Positions 8,470-18,401 of a stretch of 64,000 nucleotides of DNA are shown one piece after another (position 1 is the first letter of the stretch; each line of letters begins with the position of its first letter). Under the pieces are notes generated by a model. The model had not been told where the DNA came from and made no database searches. It saw nothing but the letters and a program-made list of their open reading frames with translations. Both the position numbers and the translations under genes were made by a program. Where the stretch lies: NCBI RefSeq assembly GCF_029382255.1, contig NZ_JARLLG010000001.1, positions 744,001 to 808,000 of the forward strand, in the 5' to 3' direction. Source of the DNA: Isoptericola croceus. GTDB lineage: Bacteria; Actinomycetota; Actinomycetes; Actinomycetales; Cellulomonadaceae.

Positions 8470-8943
8470 ATGAGCACAGTCTCCTACCCCAGCGAAACCT
8501 TCCCGGGATACCCGCGGGTCACGATGGACTGCCCGGACGGATGGTCCGCCCACCCGATCCCGCAGGCCCAGCTCGCCATCCGCCAGGAACGCCCTGCCGG
8601 AGAGTTTCGACCGAACGTGGTCGTCGTCATGCAGCGTCTTCGACCCGAGCAGACGTTCGAGGACGTGGTCCAGCAGGCCGCCGACAAGCTCGCGGCCAGC
8701 CCCGGGTACGAGGAGGTCGGGCGGACGAAGACGACGCTCGCCGGCGCCCCGGCCGCCCGGGTCGAGGGTGCCTGGACCACGGAGCAGACCGGCACGATCG
8801 CGCAGGCGCTGCGGATCGCCGTGATCGAGCACGACGGCGTCCGGGACCTCGTCGAGGTGACGGGTACGTGTGCGGGTGGACAGGCCACGGACGTGTGGCC
8901 CACCATCCGCGCCATCCAGGACTCCATCTCGGTGGACGCCTGA
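8470..8943 (+). CDS. LpqN-like domain protein without signal peptide
   Basis: 157 aa. The pattern of an early CPDGW motif (~residues 20-24), a middle QTFEDVVQQAADKL segment and a C-terminal LVEVTGTC strand resembles the LpqN/LpqT single-domain family of actinobacteria, whose members are usually lipoproteins. Here no signal sequence or lipobox is present, so a cytosolic or type VII-exported form is possible. I chose ATG 8470 over the in-frame TTG at 8458. Its stop codon overlaps the start of the next gene by one base. Confidence 0.6.
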   Translation: MSTVSYPSETFPGYPRVTMDCPDGWSAHPIPQAQLAIRQERPAGEFRPNVVVVMQRLRPEQTFEDVVQQAADKLAASPGYEEVGRTKTTLAGAPAARVEGAWTTEQTGTIAQALRIAVIEHDGVRDLVEVTGTCAGGQATDVWPTIRAIQDSISVDA

Positions 8944-9731
8944 TGCCGGTGGAGCAGGCCGACCGCTCTGCACGTGACCCCGCGGCACGGTTCGCGGTCG
9001 TCACGCGACTTGCTCTGGTCATCGGCGGTTGGGCCGTTGCGCCGGTCGTCATCTGGGCCTTCCTGACCGACCGGACGGCGCTCGGGGTCAGCCTGATGGT
9101 TGCCGTCTTCGTCCTGGCTGCTGTCCGAGCCTCCTGGACGGTCGTCCGAGGCCGACGCAAGATCGCTGCTCTCCGCGAGGAGGCCGAGGTCCCGGAGGTC
9201 GTCGCGGCGGCCGGGTCACCATCGCCGGTCGACCGCGTGGTCGCAGACCTCCTGTCGATGAACAGTGAGGGCCTGCCCTATGTGATCGAGGCGAACCGGA
9301 CGGCTGATCACGTGCAGGTCGAGGTGCGCTGGAAGTCGGAGGAGATGCGCTGGAAGATGCTGTTCGTCCGCGGGAAGGTCGCCTACGCGTGGCGCATGGA
9401 GCTCACGCTCGACCCCACGACGTCGCACTACAAGTTCGTCGAGTACTCCGGGACGTCGCAGACGAGTGCGTCCCTCAACCCCGGCGGTCCCTTCGTCCAC
9501 AAGAACTGGACCTGGAAGAAGGGCAAGACCGCCATGCAGATGAACGCCTCGTTCGCCGAGGGCGCCGACGGGGAGGTCGTCGTCGCCACCCCGACGGGAC
9601 CGCGGACCTCGTGGGAGGGTGCAGTGTCGATCCGTCCTTCCGACGCCAAGAAGCCGGTCTTCACGGTGCTGCGCAACCACGGCTGGCGCCCACGGTTCGA
9701 CTGGTTCGGTGCTCGGTTGTTCGAGAAGTAG
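8943..9731 (+). CDS. Membrane protein with two N-terminal helices and a soluble C-terminal domain
   Basis: 262 aa from ATG 8943, which overlaps the preceding stop by one base (TGATG). Two helices near residues 24-65 are followed by a basic segment and a ~190-aa soluble domain with repeated aromatic beta-strand signatures (VQVEVRWKSEEMRWKM; FVHKNWTWKKGK). It matches no family I recognise. The tight coupling suggests it works with the LpqN-like proteins on either side, as an accessory to the secretion locus. Confidence 0.7.
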   Translation: MPVEQADRSARDPAARFAVVTRLALVIGGWAVAPVVIWAFLTDRTALGVSLMVAVFVLAAVRASWTVVRGRRKIAALREEAEVPEVVAAAGSPSPVDRVVADLLSMNSEGLPYVIEANRTADHVQVEVRWKSEEMRWKMLFVRGKVAYAWRMELTLDPTTSHYKFVEYSGTSQTSASLNPGGPFVHKNWTWKKGKTAMQMNASFAEGADGEVVVATPTGPRTSWEGAVSIRPSDAKKPVFTVLRNHGWRPRFDWFGARLFEK

Positions 9732-9780
9732 AGCGCCGGACCGCCTGCGAGACCTCACCCGATACGACCTGAGGATTTTC

Positions 9781-10482
9781 ATGCAACACATCAGAAGCCG
9801 CCGTCGTCTGGCGGCGGCGCTCACCGCGCTCGTCGTGGCCCCGTCGCTGGCCGCGTGCTCGTTCGAGGTCGGTGAGATCGAGAAGGTCGGCGAGGACACC
9901 GAGACGTCCGAGTCCACCGAGTCCGAGGAGCCCGAGGCCGCGAGCGACGAGGGCACCACGGACGCCGGGACGGATGATGGCGAGGGCGCTGCGGCGGACG
10001 CGGGTGATGCGCCGGAGTCCGCGACCGAGCTCGCGACCGTCCACGCCGAGCACATCGCGGCGCGCGTCCCGGCCAACTGGGAGTCGTTGGGTGACGCCGA
10101 CGGCTGGTCCTACGTCCATCAGCTCTCGAACGCCGGCGGCGGTGTCGCCGGCCGCATCGGGTTCATGCCCGGTGGGGCGGAGATGTCCGCCGAGGAGGCG
10201 GTCGGCTGGTTCATCAGCAAGGTCGAGGGCCAGGGCGTCACCGACGAGAACTACGCCCCGGTGACGACGCTGCGCGACGACGAGGGCCGGGCCAACACCT
10301 CGTACACGTACACCACCGACGGTCAGCAGTACGTGGCCGTGGTCTGGGCGCTCGTCGACGGCAACGGCATCCCGTCGCTCGTCCAGCTCTCCGGTGCCCA
10401 GGAGGTCGTCACGCAGGACTTCGTGGCGACCATCGACCAGAACCTCAACCTCAACGGCGACTGGCAGGGCGCGGCAGGCTGA
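9781..10482 (+). CDS. Predicted lipoprotein, LpqN-like C-terminal domain
   Basis: 233 aa. A basic start, a hydrophobic stretch and the lipobox LAAC (Cys26) indicate a lipoprotein signal. An acidic Glu/Thr/Ser/Asp linker (~30-80) then leads to a ~150-aa domain beginning near ARVPANWESL. That domain resembles the protein at 8470 in size and layout. ATG 9781 is preceded by TGAGG. It closes the type VII-associated block; the next gene is on the other strand. A role on the outer face of the membrane near the secretion machine is an inference. Confidence 0.75.
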   Translation: MQHIRSRRRLAAALTALVVAPSLAACSFEVGEIEKVGEDTETSESTESEEPEAASDEGTTDAGTDDGEGAAADAGDAPESATELATVHAEHIAARVPANWESLGDADGWSYVHQLSNAGGGVAGRIGFMPGGAEMSAEEAVGWFISKVEGQGVTDENYAPVTTLRDDEGRANTSYTYTTDGQQYVAVVWALVDGNGIPSLVQLSGAQEVVTQDFVATIDQNLNLNGDWQGAAG

Positions 10483-10503
10483 CACACCCGTCCATCCGGT
10501 CCG

Positions 10504-11454
10504 TCAGTCCACCCGTCCGGCCGCCGTCGCACCTGCTGCGACGGCGGCCATCCGCGTCGCACGGGCCGCTCGCGCACCGTCGGCGGTCAGGATGACGAGG
10601 GCCACCCACACGAGCCCGAACCCGACCCAGCGGGCCGGGGGCATGTGCTCGCCGAACAGCAGCAGGCCCACCAGGAACTGCAGCGTCGGGGTCAGGTACT
10701 GCAGCATCCCCACCACGGACAGCGGCAACCTGCGGGCGGCGGCGCCGAAGAGCAGCAGCGGCACCCCGGTGACGACGCCGGCGGAGACGAGCAGCAGGGC
10801 GTGCGCGACGCCCTCCTGGCTGAACGTGGAGGCGCCGGTGGCCGTCAGCCAGGCGAGGTAGGCCAGGGCGAACGGGGTGGCCACCGTGGTCTCCACGGCG
10901 AGGCTCGGTAGGGCGCCGACGGTGCGTCCGACGCGGTTCTTGGTGAGCGAGTACGCGCCGAAGGAGAACGCCAGCGCCAGCGAGATCCAGGGCAGGCCCC
11001 CGACCCCCGTGGAGATCACGACGACCGCGGCCGCACCGAACCCGATCGCGACCCACTGGGCGGGGCGCAGCCGTTCCCGCAGGGCCACGACACCGAGCAG
11101 GACGGTCACGAGCGGGTTGATGTAGTAACCCAGTGCGGCGTCGAGCACGTGCTCGCTGAGCACGGCATAGACGTACGTCACCCAGTTGGCGACGATGAGG
11201 ACCGCAGCGACCGTGAGGACGCCCAGCGTGCGGGGCCTGCGGAACACGGCGGTGAAGCTCGTCAGCGTGCGCGTGACGGCGAGCAGCGCGACGCAGAACA
11301 CGAGCGACCACACGACCCGGTGCGCGATGATCTCCACCGCGCCGGCTGGCTCGAGGAGCGGGAAGTACAGGGGCATGGCGCCCCACAACAGGAAGGCTCC
11401 CAACCCCAGCGGCAGGCCCCAGCGGGCCGCGGGAGGGGTCGTGGTCGTGGTCAC
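10504..11454 (-). CDS. rarD: EamA-family transporter, RarD subfamily
   Basis: 316 aa with about ten membrane helices arranged as two EamA repeats. RarD hallmarks are visible: a start region WGAMPLYFPLLEPAGAVEI, and EHVLDAALGYYINPLVTVLLG in the middle. RarD is named for E. coli chloramphenicol sensitivity; its substrate is unsettled. The open frame runs back to 11643 through the tRNA-Tyr gene, so I place the start at GTG 11454, just before the typical short N-terminal tail. No strong ribosome binding site is visible there. Confidence 0.87.
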   Translation of the reverse strand: MTTTTTPPAARWGLPLGLGAFLLWGAMPLYFPLLEPAGAVEIIAHRVVWSLVFCVALLAVTRTLTSFTAVFRRPRTLGVLTVAAVLIVANWVTYVYAVLSEHVLDAALGYYINPLVTVLLGVVALRERLRPAQWVAIGFGAAAVVVISTGVGGLPWISLALAFSFGAYSLTKNRVGRTVGALPSLAVETTVATPFALAYLAWLTATGASTFSQEGVAHALLLVSAGVVTGVPLLLFGAAARRLPLSVVGMLQYLTPTLQFLVGLLLFGEHMPPARWVGFGLVWVALVILTADGARAARATRMAAVAAGATAAGRVD

Positions 11455-11560
11455 CAGCGCAGGATATGTCGTGGCGTGATCAGTGCCACGGTGGACGGAT
11501 TTCCGCAGCGGGCACCTGGCCGCTATGGTTGTCTCCGCAAGGTCGTCCGCGGCCTTGCTC

Positions 11561-11642
11561 GGCAGGTTGCCCGAGCGGCCAAAGGGAGCTGACTGTAAAT
11601 CAGCCGTCATCGACTTCGGGGGTTCGAATCCCTCACCTGCCA
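11561..11642 (+). tRNA. tRNA-Tyr (anticodon GTA)
   Basis: Acceptor GGCAGGT (11561-11567) pairs with ACCTGCC (11635-11641). The anticodon GTA is at 11595-11597. The T-loop TTCGAAT and the long variable arm expected of a class II tRNA-Tyr are present. CCA is not encoded. It heads a Tyr-Thr-Met tRNA series. Confidence 0.97.
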
Positions 11643-11720
11643 CCGCACGGAGCAGTCCTCATCTCGGTGAGTGCTCTCCGGCACCTGGGGAGGGTGCAGG
11701 TGCGGCGTCGGAAGCCGGAT

Positions 11721-11750
11721 TTCCTCCGGACCGCCGAGGCCGTGTAATGT
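11721..11750 (+). promoter_or_regulatory. Candidate promoter of tRNA-Thr/tRNA-Met
   Basis: TTCCTC (11721-11726), an 18-bp spacer and TAATGT (11745-11750), ending 9 bp before the mature tRNA-Thr 5' end. The -10 hexamer is good and the -35 is weak. Confidence 0.4.
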
Positions 11751-11759
11751 TCTCTCCGC

Positions 11760-11832
11760 GCCCCGATAGCTCAGTCGGTAGAGCATCTCCATGGTAAGGA
11801 GAAGGTCAAGGGTTCGAATCCCTTTCGGGGCT
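11760..11832 (+). tRNA. tRNA-Thr (anticodon GGT)
   Basis: Acceptor GCCCCGA (11760-11766) pairs with TCGGGGC (11825-11831). The anticodon GGT (11793-11795) sits in the loop ATGGTAA between TCTCC and GGAGA. T-loop TTCGAAT. No encoded CCA. Confidence 0.97.
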
Positions 11833-11896
11833 CTGTGACACGACGCGGGGCCGCCTCCCTGACAACGGGTGGACGGTCTCGCGCTGCGTCACGCGC

Positions 11897-11973
11897 GGCG
11901 GGGTAGCTCAGCTGGTCAGAGCGCACGACTCATAATCGTGAGGTCGCGGGTTCGAGCCCCGCCCTCGCTACCA
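11897..11973 (+). tRNA. tRNA-Met, elongator (anticodon CAT)
   Basis: Acceptor GGCGGGG (11897-11903) pairs with CCTCGCT (11963-11969) using G-U pairs, followed by A and an encoded CCA (11971-11973). The anticodon CAT is at 11931-11933. The anticodon stem CACGA/TCGTG lacks the three G-C pairs of an initiator tRNA. Its position just before rpmG matches the usual actinobacterial order. Confidence 0.95.
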
Positions 11974-12067
11974 TCCACACGGCATCACACGGTTCGACGG
12001 CCGGCGTCGAACCACCCAGATCCTTGACGCACGTTGCGCCTTCCGGGGGCGCGAGAGGTGACACACC

Positions 12068-12238
12068 ATGGCTTCCAAGAGCGCGGACGTCCGCCCGAAG
12101 ATCACGCTCGCCTGCGTGGACTGCAAGGAGCGGAACTACATCACCAAGAAGAACCGTCGCAACAACCCGGACCGCCTGGAGATGGCGAAGTTCTGCCCGC
12201 GTTGCGGCAAGCACACCGCTCACCGCGAGACCCGCTGA
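12068..12238 (+). CDS. rpmG: 50S ribosomal protein L33
   Basis: 56 aa, the normal length for L33. Both zinc-ribbon CXXC pairs are present (CVDC and CPRC), so this is the zinc-binding C+ form. It starts at ATG 12068 after GAGAGGTG. The upstream tRNA-Met and downstream dehydratase genes are typical actinobacterial neighbours. Confidence 0.97.
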   Translation: MASKSADVRPKITLACVDCKERNYITKKNRRNNPDRLEMAKFCPRCGKHTAHRETR

Positions 12239-12268
12239 CGCGGTCTCGTCACGAGACTCCACGCTGAC

Positions 12269-12745
12269 GTGGCGAACACCCTGCCGGACACCGGCTTCGC
12301 CGGCCGTGAGTACCCGGTCACCGAGCCGTACTCCGTCGGGCGCGAGAAGATCCGCGAGTTCGCCGCCTCCGTCGGCGCCATGCACCCCGCGCACCACGAC
12401 ACCGTGGTGGCGCGGGGTCTCGGCTATCCGGACGTCGTCGCGCCGCCGACCTTCGCGGTGGTGATCGCACAGCGCGCCGAGTCCCAGTACGTCGCCGACC
12501 CCGCGGCGGGCATCGACTTCTCCCGCGTGGTGCACGCGGACGAGCAGTTCACGCACCACCGCCCGATCGTCGCCGGTGACGAGCTGGTGACGGTCCTGCA
12601 CGTCGACTCCGTCACGCAGCGGGCGAGCATCTCCATGGTCACCACGCGCTGCGAGGTCTTCGCTGCGGCGCCCGACGGCGGCGCGCCGGGCGAGCACGTC
12701 GCCACGGTCACCTCCAGCCTGGTCGTCCGCGGGGAGGACTCCTGA
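12269..12745 (+). CDS. hadA: MaoC/FAS1-like dehydratase domain protein, HadA-like subunit
   Basis: 158 aa hot-dog fold protein. It has the non-catalytic FAS1-like dehydratase profile, with VAPPTFAVVIA and the typical ADEQFTHHRPIVAGDEL segment. In mycobacteria the HadAB/HadBC pairs dehydrate 3-hydroxyacyl-ACP in fatty acid elongation. Here the catalytic partner follows directly with a 1-bp overlap, so they probably form a heterodimer. The start is GTG 12269, close behind rpmG. Confidence 0.85.
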   Translation: MANTLPDTGFAGREYPVTEPYSVGREKIREFAASVGAMHPAHHDTVVARGLGYPDVVAPPTFAVVIAQRAESQYVADPAAGIDFSRVVHADEQFTHHRPIVAGDELVTVLHVDSVTQRASISMVTTRCEVFAAAPDGGAPGEHVATVTSSLVVRGEDS

Positions 12746-13176
12746 TGACCACGCAGCGACCCGAGCTGGCAGCACTCTCGGTGGGCGACGTCGTCGCCAC
12801 CCGGACGATCGAGCTCGACCGCGCGACCCTGGTCCGCTACGCCGGTGCCAGCGGTGACTTCAACCCGATCCACTGGGACGAGGGCTTCGCCGTCGAGGTC
12901 GGCCTCCCCGGGGTGATCGCCCACGGCATGTGCACGATGGGCTCCGTCGTCGGCGTCGTCACGGACTGGGTCGGCGACCCGGGTGCGGTCGTCCGGTACG
13001 GCACACGCTTCACGAAGCCGGTGCCCGTGCCTGCCCGCGGTGCCGCCGTCGTCGACGTCGTCGCGACGATCGGCGCGCTCGACCCCGAGGCCGGGACGGC
13101 CCGGGTCGACCTCACCGTCTCCCACGAGGACGTGAAGGTCCTCGGGCGGGCTCAGGCCGTCGTGCGCCTCGCCTGA
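12745..13176 (+). CDS. hadB: MaoC-family dehydratase, HadB-like catalytic subunit
   Basis: 143 aa hot-dog hydratase. The catalytic hydratase motif YAGASGDFNPIHWDE is present (about residues 32-46), giving the Asp/His dyad, and LPGVIAHGMCTMG follows. It overlaps the HadA-like gene by one base (TGATG). In a non-mycolate organism the pair may serve fatty acid synthesis or another acyl-thioester substrate. Confidence 0.88.
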   Translation: MTTQRPELAALSVGDVVATRTIELDRATLVRYAGASGDFNPIHWDEGFAVEVGLPGVIAHGMCTMGSVVGVVTDWVGDPGAVVRYGTRFTKPVPVPARGAAVVDVVATIGALDPEAGTARVDLTVSHEDVKVLGRAQAVVRLA

Positions 13177-13251
13177 CCTCCTCGCTTCTCCTTTCTCCCC
13201 ACATCCTTCTCCCCGCACCGCGCCGTCGTGGCGTGCTACGTTGGCCGGGAT

Positions 13252-15146
<1,895 letters not shown>

Positions 15147-15148
15147 CG

Positions 15149-15240
15149 CCGGGTGTGGGGTCTCGTGCACGGTCGCGTTCACGGGCGCTGCGCGCCCTCC
15201 ACTTCGGGATTGACGACCGTGCACGAGACCCCACACCCGG
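15149..15240. repeat. Large hairpin element with conserved loop, copy A
   Basis: Arms of 27 bp (15149-15175 and 15214-15240) are perfectly complementary around a 38-nt loop. The loop holds a smaller hairpin, GGGCGC-TGC-GCGCCC, followed by CCACTTCGGGA. The arms begin CCGGGTGTGG and end GGTCG. The same loop recurs inside different arms at 52301-52405. It may act as a bidirectional terminator, but there is no T-tract. Confidence 0.85.
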
Positions 15241-15256
15241 CTTTGACGTTTCCGCC

Positions 15257-15298
15257 GAGCGCTACCTCGCGCTGGCCGCACGGCCTGCGCTATCTCGC
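15257..15298 (-). repeat. Inverted copies of the GCGAGRTAGCGC repeat
   Basis: GAGCGCTACCTCGC (15257-15270) and GCGCTATCTCGC (15287-15298) are reverse-complement copies of the repeat units at 15073-15146. They place the hairpin at 15149-15240 between arrays of opposite orientation. Confidence 0.7.
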
Positions 15299-15345
15299 GC
15301 TGGGCGTGCGGCGGTCTCAGATGGCAGCTCGTCTGGACCGAGGGA

Positions 15346-15372
15346 TTAGGTGAGGCTAAGTTAGGCTAGCCT
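15346..15372. promoter_or_regulatory. DtxR/IdeR-type iron box of the siderophore operon
   Basis: TTAGGTGAGGCTAAGTTAG followed by GCTAGCC gives overlapping matches to the 19-bp iron-box consensus TTAGGTTAGSCTAACCTAA. It lies ~40 bp upstream of the first siderophore gene. Iron-loaded DtxR-family repressor binding would silence the operon in iron-rich conditions. Confidence 0.85.
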
Positions 15373-15408
15373 GGCCAAATATCCCTTCTTTGCGAGGAGC
15401 ACCCGGAC

Positions 15409-16989
15409 GTGTCCACCACACCGCCCGATGCGACGCTGACCTGCACTGATGCGCTCTTGAACAGCAGCACGGCAGGAACCTACGCCCGTACCGTCCACCG
15501 CGTCGTCGACGACGTCGCCGCCCGCCTCGCTGCGGTCGACCAGCCCTGGAGCGGCGCGAGCAACGCGGAGCTGACCGCGCTCGTCGGCACCGTCGACCTC
15601 GACGCCCCCGGCATCGGCGCCGACGACGCCCTGCGCGAGACCGCCGCCCTCTACGCCACCCATGCCGTCTGGTTCCACGACCCCGCCTACGCGGCGCACC
15701 TGAACTGCCCCGTGGCGATCCCGGCCGTCGGCGCCGAGGCGATGCTCGCCGCGATCAACACCTCGGTGGACACGTACGACCAGTCCACCGTGGCGACGCT
15801 CATGGAGCGCCGCCTGATCGACTGGACGAACGAACGGATCGGCTTCGCCGCCGGGGACGGCGTCTTCACCTCCGGTGGGACCCAGTCGAACCTCCACGCG
15901 CTCCTGGCCGCCCGCGAACGCGCGCTGACCGGCCCGGACGGGACGCGCCTGACGGGGGTCGCGCGGCACGGGCTGCAGGACCGCCTCCGCATCCTCGCCA
16001 CGGGCAGCAGCCACTTCTCGGTGGCGAAGTCCGCCATGCTGCTGGGCCTGTCCGACGACGCGGTGGTCGCCGTGGGCGTCGACGCCGACGGCCGCATGGA
16101 CCCCGACGCGCTCGCCGAGGCGCTCGCGACGACCGAACGCGCCGGCGACGTCGTCATGGCGGTGGTCGCCACGGCGGGCACCACGGACCGCGGCTGCCTC
16201 GACCCGATCGGGGCGATCGCCGACCTGTGCGACGCCACCGACGCCTGGCTGCACGTCGACGCGGCCTACGGCGGTGGCCTGCTCGTCTCGCGGGCGCGCC
16301 GTCACCTCCTGGAGGGGATCGAGCGTGCCCGCTCGGTGACGGTCGACTTCCACAAGACGTTCTTCCAGCCGGTCTCCGCGAGCGCGGTGCTGGTGCGCGA
16401 GCCGGCCGACCTGGACCGCACCGCGTGGCACGCCGACTACCTCAACCCGGCCTCGGAGGACGGCCCCGCCGACGTCGAGGTGAACCAGGTCGACCGCTCG
16501 CTGCAGACCACGCGCCGCTTCGACGCCCTCAAGCTGTGGGCGACCCTGCGTGCCGTCGGTGCCGACGGGATCGGTGAGATGGTCGACGCCGTCTGCGACC
16601 TGGCCGCCGCGGTCCACGCGGACCTGGCCGGCGACCACGAGCTGCGCCTGGTCGGGCGCACCGACCTGTCGACCGTGCTGTTCCGTTATCAGCCCGACGG
16701 CGTCACGGACGCCCAGGCGGACGCGCTCGTGGCCCGCGTGCGTCGCGTGCTCTTCGACTCGGGGCGGGCGAGCGTCGCCAAGACGGTCCTCGACGGACGC
16801 CCGTGCCTCAAGCTCACGCTGCTGAACCCGGACGTCACGCTCGACGACGTCCGCCGCGTCCTGGGCCTCGTGCGTGGCGCGGCGCACGGCCTCCTGGCCG
16901 GGCAGGCGCTCGCCGACGAGCACGAACCGCCCTGCCGGGACGTGCACCCGCACCTCGACCGCTACGACACCGCGGAGGCCGCGCGATGA
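15409..16989 (+). CDS. desA: PLP-dependent diamine-forming amino acid decarboxylase (DesA-like)
   Basis: 526 aa group II PLP decarboxylase. HVDAAYGGG (Asp284 to the PLP ring nitrogen) and the Schiff-base lysine in FHKTFF (Lys316) are present. In hydroxamate NIS pathways this enzyme makes cadaverine from lysine (DesA) or a related diamine; substrate choice cannot be read from sequence. GTG 15409 follows GAGGAG. It is the first gene of an iron-box-controlled operon and overlaps the next gene by 4 bp. Confidence 0.88.
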   Translation: MSTTPPDATLTCTDALLNSSTAGTYARTVHRVVDDVAARLAAVDQPWSGASNAELTALVGTVDLDAPGIGADDALRETAALYATHAVWFHDPAYAAHLNCPVAIPAVGAEAMLAAINTSVDTYDQSTVATLMERRLIDWTNERIGFAAGDGVFTSGGTQSNLHALLAARERALTGPDGTRLTGVARHGLQDRLRILATGSSHFSVAKSAMLLGLSDDAVVAVGVDADGRMDPDALAEALATTERAGDVVMAVVATAGTTDRGCLDPIGAIADLCDATDAWLHVDAAYGGGLLVSRARRHLLEGIERARSVTVDFHKTFFQPVSASAVLVREPADLDRTAWHADYLNPASEDGPADVEVNQVDRSLQTTRRFDALKLWATLRAVGADGIGEMVDAVCDLAAAVHADLAGDHELRLVGRTDLSTVLFRYQPDGVTDAQADALVARVRRVLFDSGRASVAKTVLDGRPCLKLTLLNPDVTLDDVRRVLGLVRGAAHGLLAGQALADEHEPPCRDVHPHLDRYDTAEAAR

Positions 16990-18401
16990 GGACCTACGAC
17001 GTCGTCGGCATCGGTATCGGACCGTTCAACCTGGGCCTCGCCGCGCTCGCCGACCCGCTGGCCGACGTGGACGCCGTGTTCCTCGACCAGGCGCCCGAGT
17101 TCCGCTGGCACCCCGGCATGATGATCGAGGGGGCCACCATCCAGGTGCCGTTCCTCGCCGACCTGGTCACGATGGCCGACCCCACCTCGCCGTACTCGTT
17201 CCTGGCGTTCCTCAAGGCGACGGGCCGGCTGTACCCGTTCTACGTCCGGGAGTCCTTCTACCCGCTGCGCGCCGAGTACGACCAGTACTGCCGCTGGGTG
17301 GCCGCGCAGCTCGACACCCTGCGCTGGGGGCGCCGCGTGGTCGCCGTCGAGCACGATGCCGCGCGCGACCTGTACGTGGTCACGGCGGAGGTGGCTGACG
17401 GCGAGGGCGTCGCCGGCACCCCGGGCGTCAACGCCCGCCGCGAGCAGTACCTCGCGCGCCACGTGGTGCTCGGGGTCGGCACCACGCCGCGGCTGCCCGC
17501 CCCGCTGGCCGAGCTGGCCGTGGGGGATGCCGGTCCGGTGATCCACACCGCCGACTACCTGCCGCACCGGGACGCGCTGCGGGCGAGCGGTGCGGTGACC
17601 GTGGTGGGCTCGGGGCAGTCCGCCGCGGAGGTGTACCGCGACCTGCTCGAGGACGCCGGGCCGTACCGGCTCGACTGGGTGACGCGCTCGCCGCGGTTCT
17701 TCCCCATGGAGTACACCAAGCTGACGCTCGAGATGACGTCCCCGGAGTACACCGACCACTTCTACGGTCTCGACCCGGAGCTGCGCGACCTGGTCGGCCG
17801 CGAGCAGCGCAACCTCTACAAGGGCATCAGCGGTGACCTGATCGACGACATCTACGACACCCTCTACCGCCGCACCGCGCTGGGGCGCGAGGTCCCCACC
17901 ACGCTGCTCACCGACACGGAGGTCGTCGCGGCGCGCGCCGAGCCGGCCGACGACGGCGGGCGTGAGTACGTGCTGACGCTGCGGCACGCGCAGCTCGGCC
18001 GCACGACGGAGCACCGCACCCGGGCGGTCGTGGCCGCCACGGGCTACGGGTCCGGCGTTCCCGCGCTCCTCGACCCGGTCCGTGACCGGCTGCTGCTGGA
18101 CGAGCAGGGCCGGTTCGCCGTCACCCGGGACTACTCGGTGAGCACCGACGGGCGCCTCCACACCCTGAACGGGGAGGAGCACACGCACGGCGTCACCGCC
18201 CCGGACCTCGGGTTCGGACCGTGGCGCAACTCGGTGGTCCTCGCGAAGGTCACCGGTCGTGAGCCGTACGCGGTCGAACGCCGTGTCGCGTTCCAGCAGT
18301 TCGGGCTGCCGGGCGCGGAGCCGGCAGCCGTGCCTGGCACAGCGCCCGACGGCGGCACCACGGCGACGCCGTCCGGTGCGGTCGCGGAGGTGGCCCGATG
18401 A
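16986..18401 (+). CDS. desB: Lysine/ornithine/diamine N-monooxygenase (DesB/IucD family)
   Basis: 471 aa flavin-dependent N-hydroxylase that makes the N-hydroxy-diamine of hydroxamate siderophores. The FAD-binding start GIGIGPFNLGLAALAD, the FLADLVTMADPTSPYSFLAFLK segment and the NADPH-binding VVGSGQSAAEVYRDLL are typical. The C-terminal NGEEHTHGVTAPDLGFGPWRN segment is also characteristic. ATG 16986 overlaps the decarboxylase stop (ATGA). The open frame reaches further upstream, but that region is the coding sequence of the previous gene in another frame. Confidence 0.93.
   Translation: MRTYDVVGIGIGPFNLGLAALADPLADVDAVFLDQAPEFRWHPGMMIEGATIQVPFLADLVTMADPTSPYSFLAFLKATGRLYPFYVRESFYPLRAEYDQYCRWVAAQLDTLRWGRRVVAVEHDAARDLYVVTAEVADGEGVAGTPGVNARREQYLARHVVLGVGTTPRLPAPLAELAVGDAGPVIHTADYLPHRDALRASGAVTVVGSGQSAAEVYRDLLEDAGPYRLDWVTRSPRFFPMEYTKLTLEMTSPEYTDHFYGLDPELRDLVGREQRNLYKGISGDLIDDIYDTLYRRTALGREVPTTLLTDTEVVAARAEPADDGGREYVLTLRHAQLGRTTEHRTRAVVAATGYGSGVPALLDPVRDRLLLDEQGRFAVTRDYSVSTDGRLHTLNGEEHTHGVTAPDLGFGPWRNSVVLAKVTGREPYAVERRVAFQQFGLPGAEPAAVPGTAPDGGTTATPSGAVAEVAR

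Noticed and set aside
11455-11643. N-terminal extension of RarD
   Set aside because: The extra 63 codons run antisense through the tRNA-Tyr gene and do not resemble RarD.
11930-12775. 281-aa minus-strand open frame over tRNA-Met, rpmG and hadA
   Set aside because: It would cover a tRNA and an L33 gene in antisense; composition is an Arg/Asp/Val shadow.
15153-15353. Small plus-strand open frames inside the hairpin/repeat region
   Set aside because: They are translated inverted repeats with no ribosome binding site.
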